From positions 1-19,358 of the forward strand of contig CAAFLF010000011.1 of NCBI GenBank assembly GCA_900763685.1: a stretch of DNA of 19,358 nt, written 5' to 3'. The notes beneath the pieces were generated by a model. The model did no database searches. It was not told the DNA's origin and worked only from the letters and a program-made list of their open reading frames with translations. This stretch comes from an uncultured Oscillospiraceae bacterium (GTDB lineage: Bacteria > Bacillota > Clostridia > Oscillospirales > Oscillospiraceae). Below, piece after piece: positions 1-7,084 of the stretch. How positions within the stretch are numbered: position 1 is the stretch's first letter; each line of letters opens with the position of its first letter. Both the position numbers and the translations under genes were made by a program.

Positions 1-32
1 CGAAATCCCCCCGGGAATCTTTCTTGGGAAGC

Positions 33-74
33 GCGAGGGGATATTCTTTTGATTTGAAAAGAATATCCTCTCGC
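33..74. repeat. Long hairpin (18-bp stem) upstream of the repeat pair
   Basis: The arms at 33-50 and 57-74 pair over 18 bp with a single G-T wobble and enclose a 6-nt loop (GATTTG). The stem is AT-rich in its upper half, which stands out against the GC-rich surroundings. It directly abuts the first copy of the hairpin-bearing direct repeat. There is no clean T-run after either arm, so a classical terminator is not well supported. It may be part of a dispersed repetitive element or a transcript end for a gene left of the window. Confidence 0.6.
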
Positions 75-166
75 AAGCCGCCGACCTTCGTCGGCGGCTC
101 TCCACCCCCCCAGGGGGCGGTCCACCAGGCCTCTGATAGAAGAATCAAGCCCCCGGATGCCATCCG
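73..166. repeat. Direct repeat copy 1 (hairpin-bearing element)
   Basis: This is the first of two ~93-bp direct repeats; the second is at 226-318. It contains a perfect 10-bp hairpin (76-85 with 90-99, loop CTTC). A run of C followed by a run of G comes next, at 103-120; this second hairpin is mismatched here but perfect in copy 2. The conserved tail begins TCCACCAGGCCTCTGATAGA. Nothing in it looks coding. It resembles a dispersed intergenic repeat of the REP type, which is an inference from structure only. Confidence 0.7.
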
Positions 167-225
167 GCCAAGTCCCGGGCTTCCCCGGCACCCCTGGCCG
201 GTCGGCCAGCCCCCGCGGCGGGGCC

Positions 226-318
226 GCAAGCCGCCGACCTTCGTCGGCGGCTCTCCGCCCCCCGCAGGGGGCGGTCCACCAGGCCTCTGATAGAAGGATC
301 AACCCCCAGATGTCATCC
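226..318. repeat. Direct repeat copy 2 (hairpin-bearing element)
   Basis: This is the second copy of the element at 73-166, offset by 153-154 bp. Hairpin 1 pairs 229-238 with 243-252 around a CTTC loop. Hairpin 2 pairs 255-262 with 267-274 (CCGCCCCC/GGGGGCGG, loop CGCA) and is perfect here. The 3' part has diverged slightly from copy 1. It ends only 8 bp before the -35 hexamer of the glyA promoter. Confidence 0.7.
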
Positions 319-325
319 CTCCCCC

Positions 326-355
326 TTGACATCCCACCCATTTTTTTGCTATCCT
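326..355 (+). promoter_or_regulatory. Sigma-A-type promoter for glyA
   Basis: A consensus -35 TTGACA (326-331) is followed after 18 bp by TATCCT (350-355). The same -10 hexamer is used by the tRNA promoter at 6919-6947. The predicted start of transcription at about 362 leaves a ~65-nt leader before the GTG start of glyA. I see no glycine riboswitch in that leader; it is too short. Confidence 0.6.
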
Positions 356-427
356 ACAAAATAGGACAAAACAACGGGTCCCATCCCCGAAGTGTTCGAT
401 CGAAAAAGAAAGAGGAGGACTTTCATC

Positions 428-1717
428 GTGATCAAGGAAACCATGGACTTTCTGTCCCAGTACGATCCCGAAGTCGGCGCTACCATTGAGAAGGAGTATC
501 ACCGGCAGCAGCGCAACATCGAGCTGATCGCCTCGGAGAACATTGTCTCTCCCGCCGTGATGCTGGCGATGGGCACCTGCCTCACCAACAAGTACGCCGA
601 GGGCTATCCCGGCAAGCGCTACTACGGCGGCTGCTACTGCGTGGATGAGACCGAGGAGATCGCCCGCCAGCGGGCCTGCAAGCTCTTCGGCGCCGAGCAC
701 GCCAACGTCCAGCCCCACTCCGGCGCCTCCGCGAACCTGGCCGCCTTCAAGGCCATGCTCCAGCCCGGCGACACCTACATGGGCATGAACCTGGCCCACG
801 GCGGCCACCTCTCCCACGGCAGCCCCGTGAACATCTCCGGCCAGTACTTCCATCAGGTCCCCTACTCTCTCAACGAGGAGACCGAGCAGCTGGACTACGA
901 TGAGATCTACCGGATCGCCCAGGAGTGCAAGCCCAAGATGATCCTGGCCGGCGCCTCCGCCTATCCCCGCAAGATCGACTTCGCCAAGTTCCGTGAGATC
1001 GCGGATTCCGTGGGCGCTTACTTCATGGTGGACATGGCCCACATCGCCGGCCTCGTGGCCGCGGGCGTCCATCAGAACCCCGTCCCCTACGCCGACGTCG
1101 TCACCTCCACCACCCATAAGACCCTCCGGGGCCCCCGGGGCGGCCTGATCCTCTGCAAGAACGAGATCACCAAGAAGAACATGGAGACCGGCGAGATGGA
1201 GACCATCAACCTCGCGAAGAAGATCGACTCCGCCGTCTTCCCCGGCACCCAGGGCGGCCCCCTGGAGCATATCATCGCCGCCAAGGCCATCTGCTTCGGC
1301 GAGGCCCTGAAGCCCGAGTTCAAGGCCTACGGCGAGCAGGTGGTGAAGAACGCCGCCGTCCTGGCCGACGGCCTCATCGCCGAGGGCTTCCGTCTCGTCT
1401 CCGGCGGCACCGACAACCACCTGATGCTGGTGGACGTCCGCAACTTCCACATCACCGGCAAGGAGATCGAGCACCGCCTGGACGAGTGCTTCATCACCGT
1501 CAACAAGAACTCCATCCCCAACGACCCCGAGAAACCCTTCGTCACCTCCGGCATCCGGGTGGGCACCCCCGCCGCCACCTCCCGGGGCCTGAAGGAGGAG
1601 GACATGAAGGAGATCGCCCGGGTCATGGGCATGATCGCCCGGGACTTCGAGGGCAACAAGACCGCCGCGCAGGAGGCCGTCGTCGCCATCACCAAGAAGT
1701 ATCCCATCTACGAGTGA
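428..1717 (+). CDS. glyA: Serine hydroxymethyltransferase
   Basis: This PLP enzyme interconverts serine and glycine with tetrahydrofolate as one-carbon carrier, in the cytoplasm. The 429-residue product has the normal length for the family. Diagnostic stretches are [12 protein letters not shown] near the N-terminus, the [15 protein letters not shown] substrate and PLP region, the [20 protein letters not shown] motif with the PLP Schiff-base lysine at about K231, and [10 protein letters not shown] after it. I chose the GTG at 428 because GGAGG (414-418) lies 9 nt upstream. An ATG at 443 has no such site, and the in-frame GTG at 392 lies upstream of the ribosome site. The gene has its own promoter and a strong terminator, so it appears monocistronic. 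The identity is very secure; only the start codon is open to doubt. Confidence 0.97.
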   Translation: MIKETMDFLSQYDPEVGATIEKEYHRQQRNIELIASENIVSPAVMLAMGTCLTNKYAEGYPGKRYYGGCYCVDETEEIARQRACKLFGAEHANVQPHSGASANLAAFKAMLQPGDTYMGMNLAHGGHLSHGSPVNISGQYFHQVPYSLNEETEQLDYDEIYRIAQECKPKMILAGASAYPRKIDFAKFREIADSVGAYFMVDMAHIAGLVAAGVHQNPVPYADVVTSTTHKTLRGPRGGLILCKNEITKKNMETGEMETINLAKKIDSAVFPGTQGGPLEHIIAAKAICFGEALKPEFKAYGEQVVKNAAVLADGLIAEGFRLVSGGTDNHLMLVDVRNFHITGKEIEHRLDECFITVNKNSIPNDPEKPFVTSGIRVGTPAATSRGLKEEDMKEIARVMGMIARDFEGNKTAAQEAVVAITKKYPIYE

Positions 1718-1735
1718 TTCCCTGCAACCGGTTTG

Positions 1736-1772
1736 AAACCGCTCCCCCGCCCTCGGCGGGGGAGCGGTTTTT
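1736..1772 (+). terminator. Intrinsic terminator after glyA
   Basis: A perfect 13-bp GC stem (1739-1751 with 1755-1767, loop CTC) is flanked by AAA on the left and followed by TTTTT (1768-1772). It ends 18 nt after the glyA stop and isolates glyA from the sigma-factor gene. Confidence 0.92.
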
Positions 1773-1781
1773 CCCGTTCAT

Positions 1782-1823
1782 CGAAAAATTTTTCGTGGGT
1801 TTTCCCCGGCTTTCCGGTATAAT
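1782..1823 (+). promoter_or_regulatory. Promoter of the ECF sigma gene with adjacent palindrome
   Basis: A perfect -10 hexamer TATAAT lies at 1818-1823, 32 bp before the TTG start. No good -35 hexamer sits 16-18 bp upstream. Instead a perfect 14-bp AT-rich palindrome, CGAAAAATTTTTCG (1782-1795), ends where the -35 should begin. The palindrome could be a regulator site or an UP-like element; this is inference. Confidence 0.45.
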
Positions 1824-1854
1824 GGGGTGAGAACGCGGGAAAGGGGGGCTCACT

Positions 1855-2391
1855 TTGGAGGATCGTGAGATCGCGGAGCGGCTGCGCTCCGGGGACGAGC
1901 GGGGCATGGAAGCCCTGCTGGGGCAGTATGGCCCCCTGCTCCGCTACGTGGTGCGGCCCATCCTGCCCCGGGAGCAGGACCGGGAGGACTGCCTCTCGGA
2001 GATCAGCCTCCGGATCTGGGCCCGGATCGGCGGCTACACCGAGGACCGGGGGACGCTTGCCGCCTGGCTCACCGCCATCGCCCGGAACACGGCCCTGAGC
2101 CACGCCCAGCGGGAGGGCTCCCGGACGCCGGAGGCCCTCAGCCACCAGACGGCGGACCCCGCCCCCTCGCCGGAGGAAGCGGTCCTCCGCCGGGAGCGGC
2201 AGGAGACCCTGCGCCGGGCCCTGGAGGCCCTGGACCAGAGGGACCGGCTCCTCTTCTACCGGAAGTACTACTACTGCCAATCCACCGCGCAGATCGCCCG
2301 GGAGCTGGGCCTCACGGAGCGGGCGGTGGAGGGGCGGCTCTATCGGATCAAGGCACGGCTGCGGCAGCGGATGGGAGGTGAGCGCCCGTGA
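1855..2391 (+). CDS. ECF-type (sigma-70 family) RNA polymerase sigma factor
   Basis: The 178-residue protein has the two-domain layout of extracytoplasmic-function sigma factors. Region 2 spans about residues 20-85, containing DCLSEISLRIWARI and the RGTLAAWLTAIARNTAL helix. Region 4 spans about residues 122-172, with the helix-turn-helix STAQIARELGLTERAVEGRLYRIKARLR. It would direct RNA polymerase to a small stress- or envelope-related regulon. The start is a TTG at 1855, 6 nt after GGGGGG; the next in-frame ATG (1907) would remove part of region 2. The stop overlaps the start of the next gene by 4 nt, so the two are translationally coupled. That is the usual arrangement for a sigma factor and its membrane-bound regulator. 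Which genes it controls cannot be seen here. Confidence 0.88.
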   Translation: MEDREIAERLRSGDERGMEALLGQYGPLLRYVVRPILPREQDREDCLSEISLRIWARIGGYTEDRGTLAAWLTAIARNTALSHAQREGSRTPEALSHQTADPAPSPEEAVLRRERQETLRRALEALDQRDRLLFYRKYYYCQSTAQIARELGLTERAVEGRLYRIKARLRQRMGGERP

Positions 2392-4043
2392 GCGAGAAGT
2401 TCTACCCCCCGGAGCCCCGGGACCCCACCGTCCGCCAGGCTCCAACTCCGCCCCCGGAGGCCTCTTCGGAGGATTTTGACGCCCTCCTCCGCTCCGCCCT
2501 GCCGGAGCTTCCACCCCAGGACGTGGTCCGGGAGGTGACCCCTCTCGGCGGGACTGTGCGGCTCATCACCTGGGGCCTGACCCTCAGCAGCGTGACGCTG
2601 AACATCGGCACCCTTCTGCCCCTCCTCATGCGGGTCTCCGGCACCCTCCTCTGCCTCATCGGCTTCCGCCGCCTCCGGCGGGAGAACGGCTGGTTCCGGG
2701 CCTGCTACGGCCTCGCCATCCTGCGCCTGGCGCTGGACTGGGCCGAAGAGCTGCGGCAGACCACCCTCCTCCGCCCCCCGGCGGCGCTGGAGACGGCCGT
2801 CCTGGCCGTCAATGTCCTGGCCCTGCTGGCCCTGTCCTTCTGCCTCTGGCGGGGACTCCTGGCCGCCCGGCGAAAGGCCGGGCAGCCCCCAAAGGCCACC
2901 GCCGCGGGGGCCCTCTGTCTCTGGTACGCCATCCTTTTCGGGGTGCTTTTCCTCGCGGGCGGCACCGTCACCGGCTGGTTCGTCTGGCTCCCGCTGCTCC
3001 TCTACCTGGTCCTTCTCTGGCGGCTCTTCCGCCTGGGCCGGGAGATGGAGGACTCCCGCTACGTCCTGGACCCGGCCCCCGTCCGCCTGACGGACGGCAA
3101 GCTGGCCCTCCTGCTGCTGACTGCCGCCGCCATCCTGACCCTCTGCGGCTACACCTTTTTTACTCGCCTTCCCATGGACTGGCAGCCCGACGCCCCCGTC
3201 TCCCAGGAGGCGGAGGCCATCCGGCAGGAGCTCCGGGACCTGAACTTCCCGGAGGAAGTCCTCCAGGACCTCAGTGAGGAGGACCTCCTGGCCTGCCAGG
3301 GCGCCACCCGGGTCGTCGTCCAGCAGAAGCTGGAGGAACTGGACGGCGACGCCCTGGGGGTGGACCGCTACACCGGCGACTGGCGGACCATCGCGGAGGA
3401 CTGGGGCAAGGGCCGCTACGACCTGCTCTCCACCGGCGTCGCGGTACAGCTCCCGGCGGAGGACGGGGAGCTCCGCTGGCGGCTCTTCCACCACTTCCTC
3501 TGGGTAGAGCCCCGGCGCCACCCCAGCGCCGACTGCCTTCGGCTGGTATCGCCGTCCTTCATCGACGGACAGGGCTATGACATCAGCGCCGCCTGGCGCC
3601 AGGACAGTGACTGCACCGGCCGCCTCCTCTATGAGGAGGAGGGCGTCACCCTGACGGCCCCCTACGCCGTGCTGGAGCGGGAGAGCTGGCGGGAGGAGAC
3701 CGCCTTCGGCTGGACCAGCGGCTCCACGGACTACTTCGCCGAGTTCTCCCTGCCGGACATGGCGGAGAACGCCCGTGGCTACCTCAGCTATACCGTCTGC
3801 GGTCCCGGGGAGCTGGAGACCTACAAGATGGAATCCTGGTTCTGCTACTACGGCATCAAAAACTGGCCCTTCTTCCCGGCGGCCACCAGCCGGGAGAGCT
3901 GGCGGCAGGACAGCTGGAACGCCAGGGACCGTTACTACAGCATGCTGGATATGCTGCAGTTCTGGAGCGTCTACCAGACCCCCGACGGCCGGGACGACTC
4001 CCCGATCCACGACCCCTACCACAGCCGGGACGACTGGAACTGA
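2388..4043 (+). CDS. Polytopic membrane protein coupled to ECF sigma factor (candidate anti-sigma or sensor)
   Basis: I do not recognise a named family. The 551-residue protein starts with a ~55-residue proline-rich, presumably cytoplasmic tail containing DFDALLRSALPELPPQDVV. About six hydrophobic segments follow between residues 55 and 258 (roughly 58-78, 79-95, 135-155, 172-190, 196-212, 238-257). The C-terminal ~290 residues (262-551) form a large soluble region rich in Trp, Tyr, Asp and Arg, likely extracytoplasmic. The GTG start overlaps the sigma-factor stop (GTGA) and is preceded by GGGAGGTG. By analogy with other sigma-first gene pairs, the short N-terminal tail could bind the sigma factor and the outer domain could sense a signal. 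No zinc-binding anti-sigma motif (HxxxCxxC) is visible, so that role is unproven. Confidence 0.8.
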   Translation: MSEKFYPPEPRDPTVRQAPTPPPEASSEDFDALLRSALPELPPQDVVREVTPLGGTVRLITWGLTLSSVTLNIGTLLPLLMRVSGTLLCLIGFRRLRRENGWFRACYGLAILRLALDWAEELRQTTLLRPPAALETAVLAVNVLALLALSFCLWRGLLAARRKAGQPPKATAAGALCLWYAILFGVLFLAGGTVTGWFVWLPLLLYLVLLWRLFRLGREMEDSRYVLDPAPVRLTDGKLALLLLTAAAILTLCGYTFFTRLPMDWQPDAPVSQEAEAIRQELRDLNFPEEVLQDLSEEDLLACQGATRVVVQQKLEELDGDALGVDRYTGDWRTIAEDWGKGRYDLLSTGVAVQLPAEDGELRWRLFHHFLWVEPRRHPSADCLRLVSPSFIDGQGYDISAAWRQDSDCTGRLLYEEEGVTLTAPYAVLERESWREETAFGWTSGSTDYFAEFSLPDMAENARGYLSYTVCGPGELETYKMESWFCYYGIKNWPFFPAATSRESWRQDSWNARDRYYSMLDMLQFWSVYQTPDGRDDSPIHDPYHSRDDWN

Positions 4044-4088
4044 CCCGCTTCTCCCCAAGGCCCCAGAGACCTTCCCCCGACCCACAAA

Positions 4089-4126
4089 AAGCGGCCCCCG
4101 CTTGGCGGGGGCCGCTTCCTTTTTTC
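4089..4126. terminator. Bidirectional terminator between convergent genes
   Basis: A perfect 13-bp stem (4089-4101 with 4105-4117, loop TTG) is followed by CCTTTTTT on the plus strand. On the minus strand it is followed by a T-run, the complement of the A-run at 4086-4090. It therefore serves both the sigma/membrane-protein operon and the convergent ABC ATPase gene, whose stop codon lies at 4127-4129. Confidence 0.9.
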
Positions 4127-5296
4127 TCAGATCAGGTTCTTCTCCGTCTCAGGATCAAAAAGATGGATGAGCTTGGGATCAAAGCTGAACTTCAGCACGG
4201 ACCCTCTGGGGTAGGCCCCGGCGTCGATGTTGGCGGTGGGCACCACGGCCACCACCTCCTGCTCGCCCGCCAGCAGGTGCAGGTGCAGCTCGCTGCCCAT
4301 CAGCTCGCTGACGTCCACCTTGGCGTCGGCCCCGGTCTCGTGGCCCACGGTGATGTGGACGGGCCGGACCCCGGCGGTGACGGTCATGCTGCCGACGCCC
4401 GCGGCCTTCAGGGCCTCGTTCTGCCCGTCGGTCAGGGGCAGGACATGGCCCAGGATCTCCACGGAATACTTCCCGCCGTCCTCGGTGAGCTTGGCGCCGG
4501 GGAAGAAGTTCATCTGGGGCGTGCCGATGAAACCCGCCACGAAGAGGTTCGCCGGGTGGTTGAAGACCTCCTGGGGGGTGCCGGTCTGCTGGATGACGCC
4601 GTCCTTCATGATGACGATGCGGTCGCCCAGGGTCATGGCCTCCACCTGGTCGTGGGTGACGTAGACGAAGGTGGTGTCGATCTTCTCCCGGAGCTTGATG
4701 ATCTCCGAGCGCATCTGGTTGCGGAGCTTGGCGTCCAGGTTAGAGAGGGGCTCATCCATCAGGAAGACCTTGGGGTTCCGGACGATGGCCCGGCCGATGG
4801 CCACCCGCTGCCGCTGGCCGCCGGAGAGGGCCTTGGGCCGCCGGTCCAGGTACTGGGTGATGTCCAGGATCTCCGCGGCCTCCCGCACCTTGCGGTCGAT
4901 CTCCTCCTTGGGGGCCTTCTTCAGCTTCAGGGAGAAGGCCATGTTCTCATAGACGGTCATGTGGGGGTAGAGGGCGTAGTTCTGGAAGACCATGGCGATG
5001 TCCCGGTCCTTGGGGGGCACGTCGTTCATCACCTTGCCGTCGATGGTCAGCTCGCCGCCGCTGATCTCCTCCAGGCCCGCGATCATCCGCAGGGTGGTGG
5101 ACTTGCCGCAGCCGGAGGGACCGACCAGAACGATGAACTCCCGGTCCGCGATCTCCAGGTTGAAGTCGTCCACCGCCAGGACGCCCTCCTCCGTGACCTT
5201 CAGCCGCCGCGCGGGGGCTTCCTCGCCCTTCTTTTTCTTCTTTTTCTCGGTGTTGGGATAGACCTTCTTGATGTGCTTCAGGGATACTGCTGCCAT
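4127..5296 (-). CDS. ugpC: Carbohydrate ABC transporter ATP-binding protein (MsmX/UgpC type)
   Basis: This is the ATPase subunit that powers sugar-uptake ABC importers; in Firmicutes one such MsmX-like protein often serves several importers. The 389 residues show Walker [10 protein letters not shown] (59-67), Q-loop [12 protein letters not shown] (103-114), signature LSGGQRQ (157-163), Walker B VFLMDEP (177-183) and the switch histidine in YVTHDQ (H215). A TOBE-like regulatory domain follows from about 285 to the end. An unusual lysine- and glutamate-rich insertion (about residues 17-39, with KKKKKK) splits the first strands from AVDDFNLEI. No permease or binding-protein gene is adjacent, which fits a shared ATPase. 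The ATG has no clear Shine-Dalgarno, but the N-terminus [14 protein letters not shown] matches the family. The gene has a clear promoter and a LacI-type operator. Confidence 0.93.
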   Translation of the reverse strand: MAAVSLKHIKKVYPNTEKKKKKKGEEAPARRLKVTEEGVLAVDDFNLEIADREFIVLVGPSGCGKSTTLRMIAGLEEISGGELTIDGKVMNDVPPKDRDIAMVFQNYALYPHMTVYENMAFSLKLKKAPKEEIDRKVREAAEILDITQYLDRRPKALSGGQRQRVAIGRAIVRNPKVFLMDEPLSNLDAKLRNQMRSEIIKLREKIDTTFVYVTHDQVEAMTLGDRIVIMKDGVIQQTGTPQEVFNHPANLFVAGFIGTPQMNFFPGAKLTEDGGKYSVEILGHVLPLTDGQNEALKAAGVGSMTVTAGVRPVHITVGHETGADAKVDVSELMGSELHLHLLAGEQEVVAVVPTANIDAGAYPRGSVLKFSFDPKLIHLFDPETEKNLI

Positions 5297-5489
5297 GCGC
5301 GCTGCTCTGACGGCCCCGCCTCCGCGCGGACCGCCTCACGGCCGGGCAACGCCCGGGCCGCTTTCACGGCAGGTCTCCACACTGCCGCGCCGTTGAGCCT
5401 ACGGGGGTACCCATCCTTTCTTTCCCGCTCCGGCGCGATCAAGTGGAGTCACGGCGGAGGGGCGGAATGTCCCGGCAAAGCCGGGAAGC

Positions 5490-5505
5490 GGGCAAACGTT
5501 TGCCC
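5490..5505. promoter_or_regulatory. LacI-family-type operator palindrome
   Basis: GGGCAAACGTTTGCCC is a perfect 16-bp palindrome with the central CG and AAACGTTT core typical of LacI/GalR-family operators. It lies immediately downstream of the -10 box of the minus-strand promoter at 5513-5541, across the predicted transcription start, a position suited to repression. No LacI-type regulator gene is present in the window. Confidence 0.7.
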
Positions 5506-5512
5506 ATAAACC

Positions 5513-5541
5513 ATTCTAGCATGGCGGCGGGGAACTGTAAA
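5513..5541 (-). promoter_or_regulatory. Promoter of the sugar ABC ATPase gene
   Basis: Read on the minus strand, TTTACA (5541-5536) is followed after 17 bp by TAGAAT (5518-5513). The predicted start near 5506 leaves a ~210-nt leader before the ATG. That leader contains a CCCGGC-TTT-GCCGGG hairpin (5471-5485) and a GC-rich imperfect hairpin around 5340-5360. The -35 box abuts the base of the hairpin at 5539-5573. Confidence 0.65.
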
Positions 5542-5576
5542 GCCGCCGGAAAGTAGAACTTTCCGGCGGCTTTTTG
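5539..5576. terminator. Strong hairpin terminator after the HPP-like gene
   Basis: A 14-bp perfect stem (5541-5554 with 5558-5571, loop AGA) extends to 16 bp through AA/TT pairs. A TTTTT run lies on the plus-strand side. On the minus strand, the direction of the HPP-like gene that stops at 5583, the stem is followed only by TTTACAG. Termination of that gene is likely but the T-run is short. Confidence 0.7.
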
Positions 5577-5582
5577 GGGATT

Positions 5583-6509
5583 TTACCGGGAAATGGGTTC
5601 CTTCCGTTCCCGAAAGACCGTGATGGCCAGGGCCAGGAACAGCGCCGTCCCCAGCGCAATCTGAAGGGGGTAGCGGGGCAGCCGCTCCGCCGGCAGCAGC
5701 ATGGGCAGGATGGCCAGGGCCCCCGCCGGGGGCACGTATATCCCCAGGGAGCGGAGGATGGCGATCATGGCCGCCGCCGCCAGCAGCGCCGCCAGGATCA
5801 GGGGCAGGCCCAGAGCCCCCTGGATAAGAAGGCGGCTCGCCGTCCCCGCCAGGGCGCAGAGAACGATGGCCGCCCCCGCCCGGAAGGGCCGCTTCCGGGC
5901 CGCCGCCGTGGGGGAGGAGAACTCCGTGAAGGCCACCAGCAGCGGCGGCGCCACGGCGAAGCGGCAGTCCAGCGCCAGCGCCGCCCAGATCACGGGGGCC
6001 GCCAGCGCCAGCCGGAGCCCGGCGGCCCGCCAGTCCGCCGCCGCGGGACGGATGGGGGAGAAGCGGAGCTCCTCCCGGAGCCCCAGCCGCTCCAGCCCCC
6101 AGTGGCAGAGGAGGATGAGGCCCGTCAGCAGGAAGGCCGCGGCGGGGTAGACCCAGCTCTCCGTTCCCAGTAGCACCGGCAGGGCGATGGCGGAGATCAT
6201 GGGCGCGAAGCGGGTACCGGAGAGCAGGAAGACGACCTGCGCCAGACCGTAGGCCAGGGTCAGCCGCCCCCAGACCGGCAGCGGAACATAGCGGACCAGC
6301 AGCACGCCCAGAACGGCGCAGAGGCTTACCGTCACCAGCACCCGGATCCGGTCCGTCCGCCAGGCCAGCCTCGGCGCGAGGAAGGCCCCCACCGCAATGG
6401 CCGTGATCTCCGGGAAAATGATCTCGCTCTGGCCGCTGAGCTCCGCCGCGCCCACCATCACCGCCACGATGGCCAGGACCAGGATATCCGCGAGCAGCCG
6501 CTCCCTCAT
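5583..6509 (-). CDS. HPP-family-like integral membrane protein
   Basis: The 308-residue protein is almost entirely hydrophobic with about eight to nine membrane segments. Two parts resemble HPP-family proteins: a stretch around residues 190-210 with TEFSSPTAA, and the late motif YVPPAGALAILPML, reminiscent of the HPP-type (x)PPAGAxAL signature. No signal peptide, catalytic motif or soluble domain is seen. Some plastid and cyanobacterial HPP proteins are linked to nitrite transport, but no function can be assigned here. The ATG is preceded by GGGAGG with 7-8 nt spacing, so the start is secure. It lies directly downstream of the tRNA cluster terminator on the same strand. Upstream, two CGTGAA repeats (6526-6531 and 6534-6539) precede the ribosome site. 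The protein is real; the family assignment is moderate. Confidence 0.75.
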   Translation of the reverse strand: MRERLLADILVLAIVAVMVGAAELSGQSEIIFPEITAIAVGAFLAPRLAWRTDRIRVLVTVSLCAVLGVLLVRYVPLPVWGRLTLAYGLAQVVFLLSGTRFAPMISAIALPVLLGTESWVYPAAAFLLTGLILLCHWGLERLGLREELRFSPIRPAAADWRAAGLRLALAAPVIWAALALDCRFAVAPPLLVAFTEFSSPTAAARKRPFRAGAAIVLCALAGTASRLLIQGALGLPLILAALLAAAAMIAILRSLGIYVPPAGALAILPMLLPAERLPRYPLQIALGTALFLALAITVFRERKEPISR

Positions 6510-6548
6510 AAGTCACCCTCCCTTCCGTGAATCCGTGAAAAGGATAAT

Positions 6549-6581
6549 AAAAAAGCTCCATCCCGCAAAGCGGGACGGAGC
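6549..6581 (-). terminator. Terminator of the tRNA cluster
   Basis: On the minus strand, arms at 6581-6570 and 6566-6555 pair over 12 bp (one G-U wobble) around a TTT loop. TTTTTT then ATTATCC follows. It begins right after the CCA end of tRNA-Leu(CAG). Confidence 0.85.
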
Positions 6582-6582
6582 C

Positions 6583-6670
6583 TGGTGCGCGAGGCGGGAC
6601 TTGAACCCGCACGTCCGTAAGGGACACTAGAACCTGAATCTAGCGAGTCTGCCAATTCCACCACTCGCGC
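6583..6670 (-). tRNA. tRNA-Leu (anticodon CAG)
   Basis: The minus strand folds as a class II tRNA. The acceptor stem is GCGCGAG (6670-6664) with CTCGCGC (6593-6587). The anticodon stem-loop is CTAGA-TTCAGGT-TCTAG with CAG as anticodon. There is a long variable arm and a T arm with GGTTCAAGTCC, and the CCA end (6585-6583) is encoded. It is the last gene of a three-tRNA cluster, separated from the fMet tRNA by a hairpin at 6694-6727. Confidence 0.97.
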
Positions 6671-6682
6671 GCGTCTATTCAG

Positions 6683-6727
6683 AAAAAAGGGAACCTTCGT
6701 TCTCCCTCTCCCGAAGGAGAACGAAGG
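6683..6727 (-). terminator. Terminator-like hairpin inside the tRNA cluster
   Basis: A perfect 12-bp stem (6694-6705 with 6716-6727, 10-nt loop) lies between the fMet and Leu(CAG) tRNA genes. On the minus strand it is followed by TTCCC and then TTTTTT (6688-6683). The T-run is displaced by 5 nt, so it may terminate only partly or act as a processing hairpin. Confidence 0.55.
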
Positions 6728-6731
6728 CTCA

Positions 6732-6807
<76 letters not shown>

Positions 6808-6813
6808 ATATCA

Positions 6814-6900
6814 TGGTGCCGGTGACCGGACTCGAACCGGTACGGTATTTCTACCAAGGGATTTTAAGTCCCGCGCGTCTACCAATTTCGCCACACCGGC
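6814..6900 (-). tRNA. tRNA-Leu (anticodon TAA)
   Basis: This class II tRNA on the minus strand has acceptor stem GCCGGTG (6900-6894) with CACCGGC (6824-6818). The anticodon stem-loop GGGACTTAAAATCCC carries TAA, and a long variable arm and T arm GGTTCGAGTCC follow. CCA is encoded at 6816-6814. It is the first gene of the cluster, 19 nt after the promoter. Confidence 0.97.
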
Positions 6901-6918
6901 AGATCACCAGCATCATGT

Positions 6919-6947
6919 AGGATACCACGATCCCGCCCCGATGTCAA
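6919..6947 (-). promoter_or_regulatory. Promoter of the tRNA cluster
   Basis: On the minus strand, a perfect TTGACA (6947-6942) and TATCCT (6924-6919) are 17 bp apart. Upstream of the -35, two copies of GAAAAATTTC (6959-6968 and 6987-6996 on the plus strand) give A/T tracts 28 bp apart. These could act as UP elements for a strong stable-RNA promoter. Confidence 0.8.
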
Positions 6948-7084
6948 GGGGCTGGACGGAAAAATTTCAAAACCGGCCCCCGGAGAGAAAAATTTCCGCT
7001 CCCTTGCCCCCGTTCGTGCAATTTTTCCCGCGTCGGCGCGTAGGATGGTGGAGTTATCTCAAAGACGCGAAGGAGGAGAGAGCG

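Noticed and set aside
73..318. CRISPR array
   Set aside because: There are only two copies of a ~93-bp repeat with internal hairpins, and no short unique spacers or cas genes.
361..427. Glycine riboswitch before glyA
   Set aside because: The leader is only ~65 nt and lacks the conserved core expected of a glycine aptamer.
24..489. Two plus-strand open frames in the region before glyA
   Set aside because: They read through the direct repeats and hairpins and across the glyA promoter and start. The products are proline- and arginine-rich with duplicated segments, which reflects the repeats rather than coding.
4163..5509. Long plus-strand open frame (448 codons) opposite the ABC ATPase gene
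   Set aside because: It is a GC-rich antisense shadow of a clearly recognisable ATPase, is low-complexity (His, Gly, Asp, Leu rich) and matches no family.
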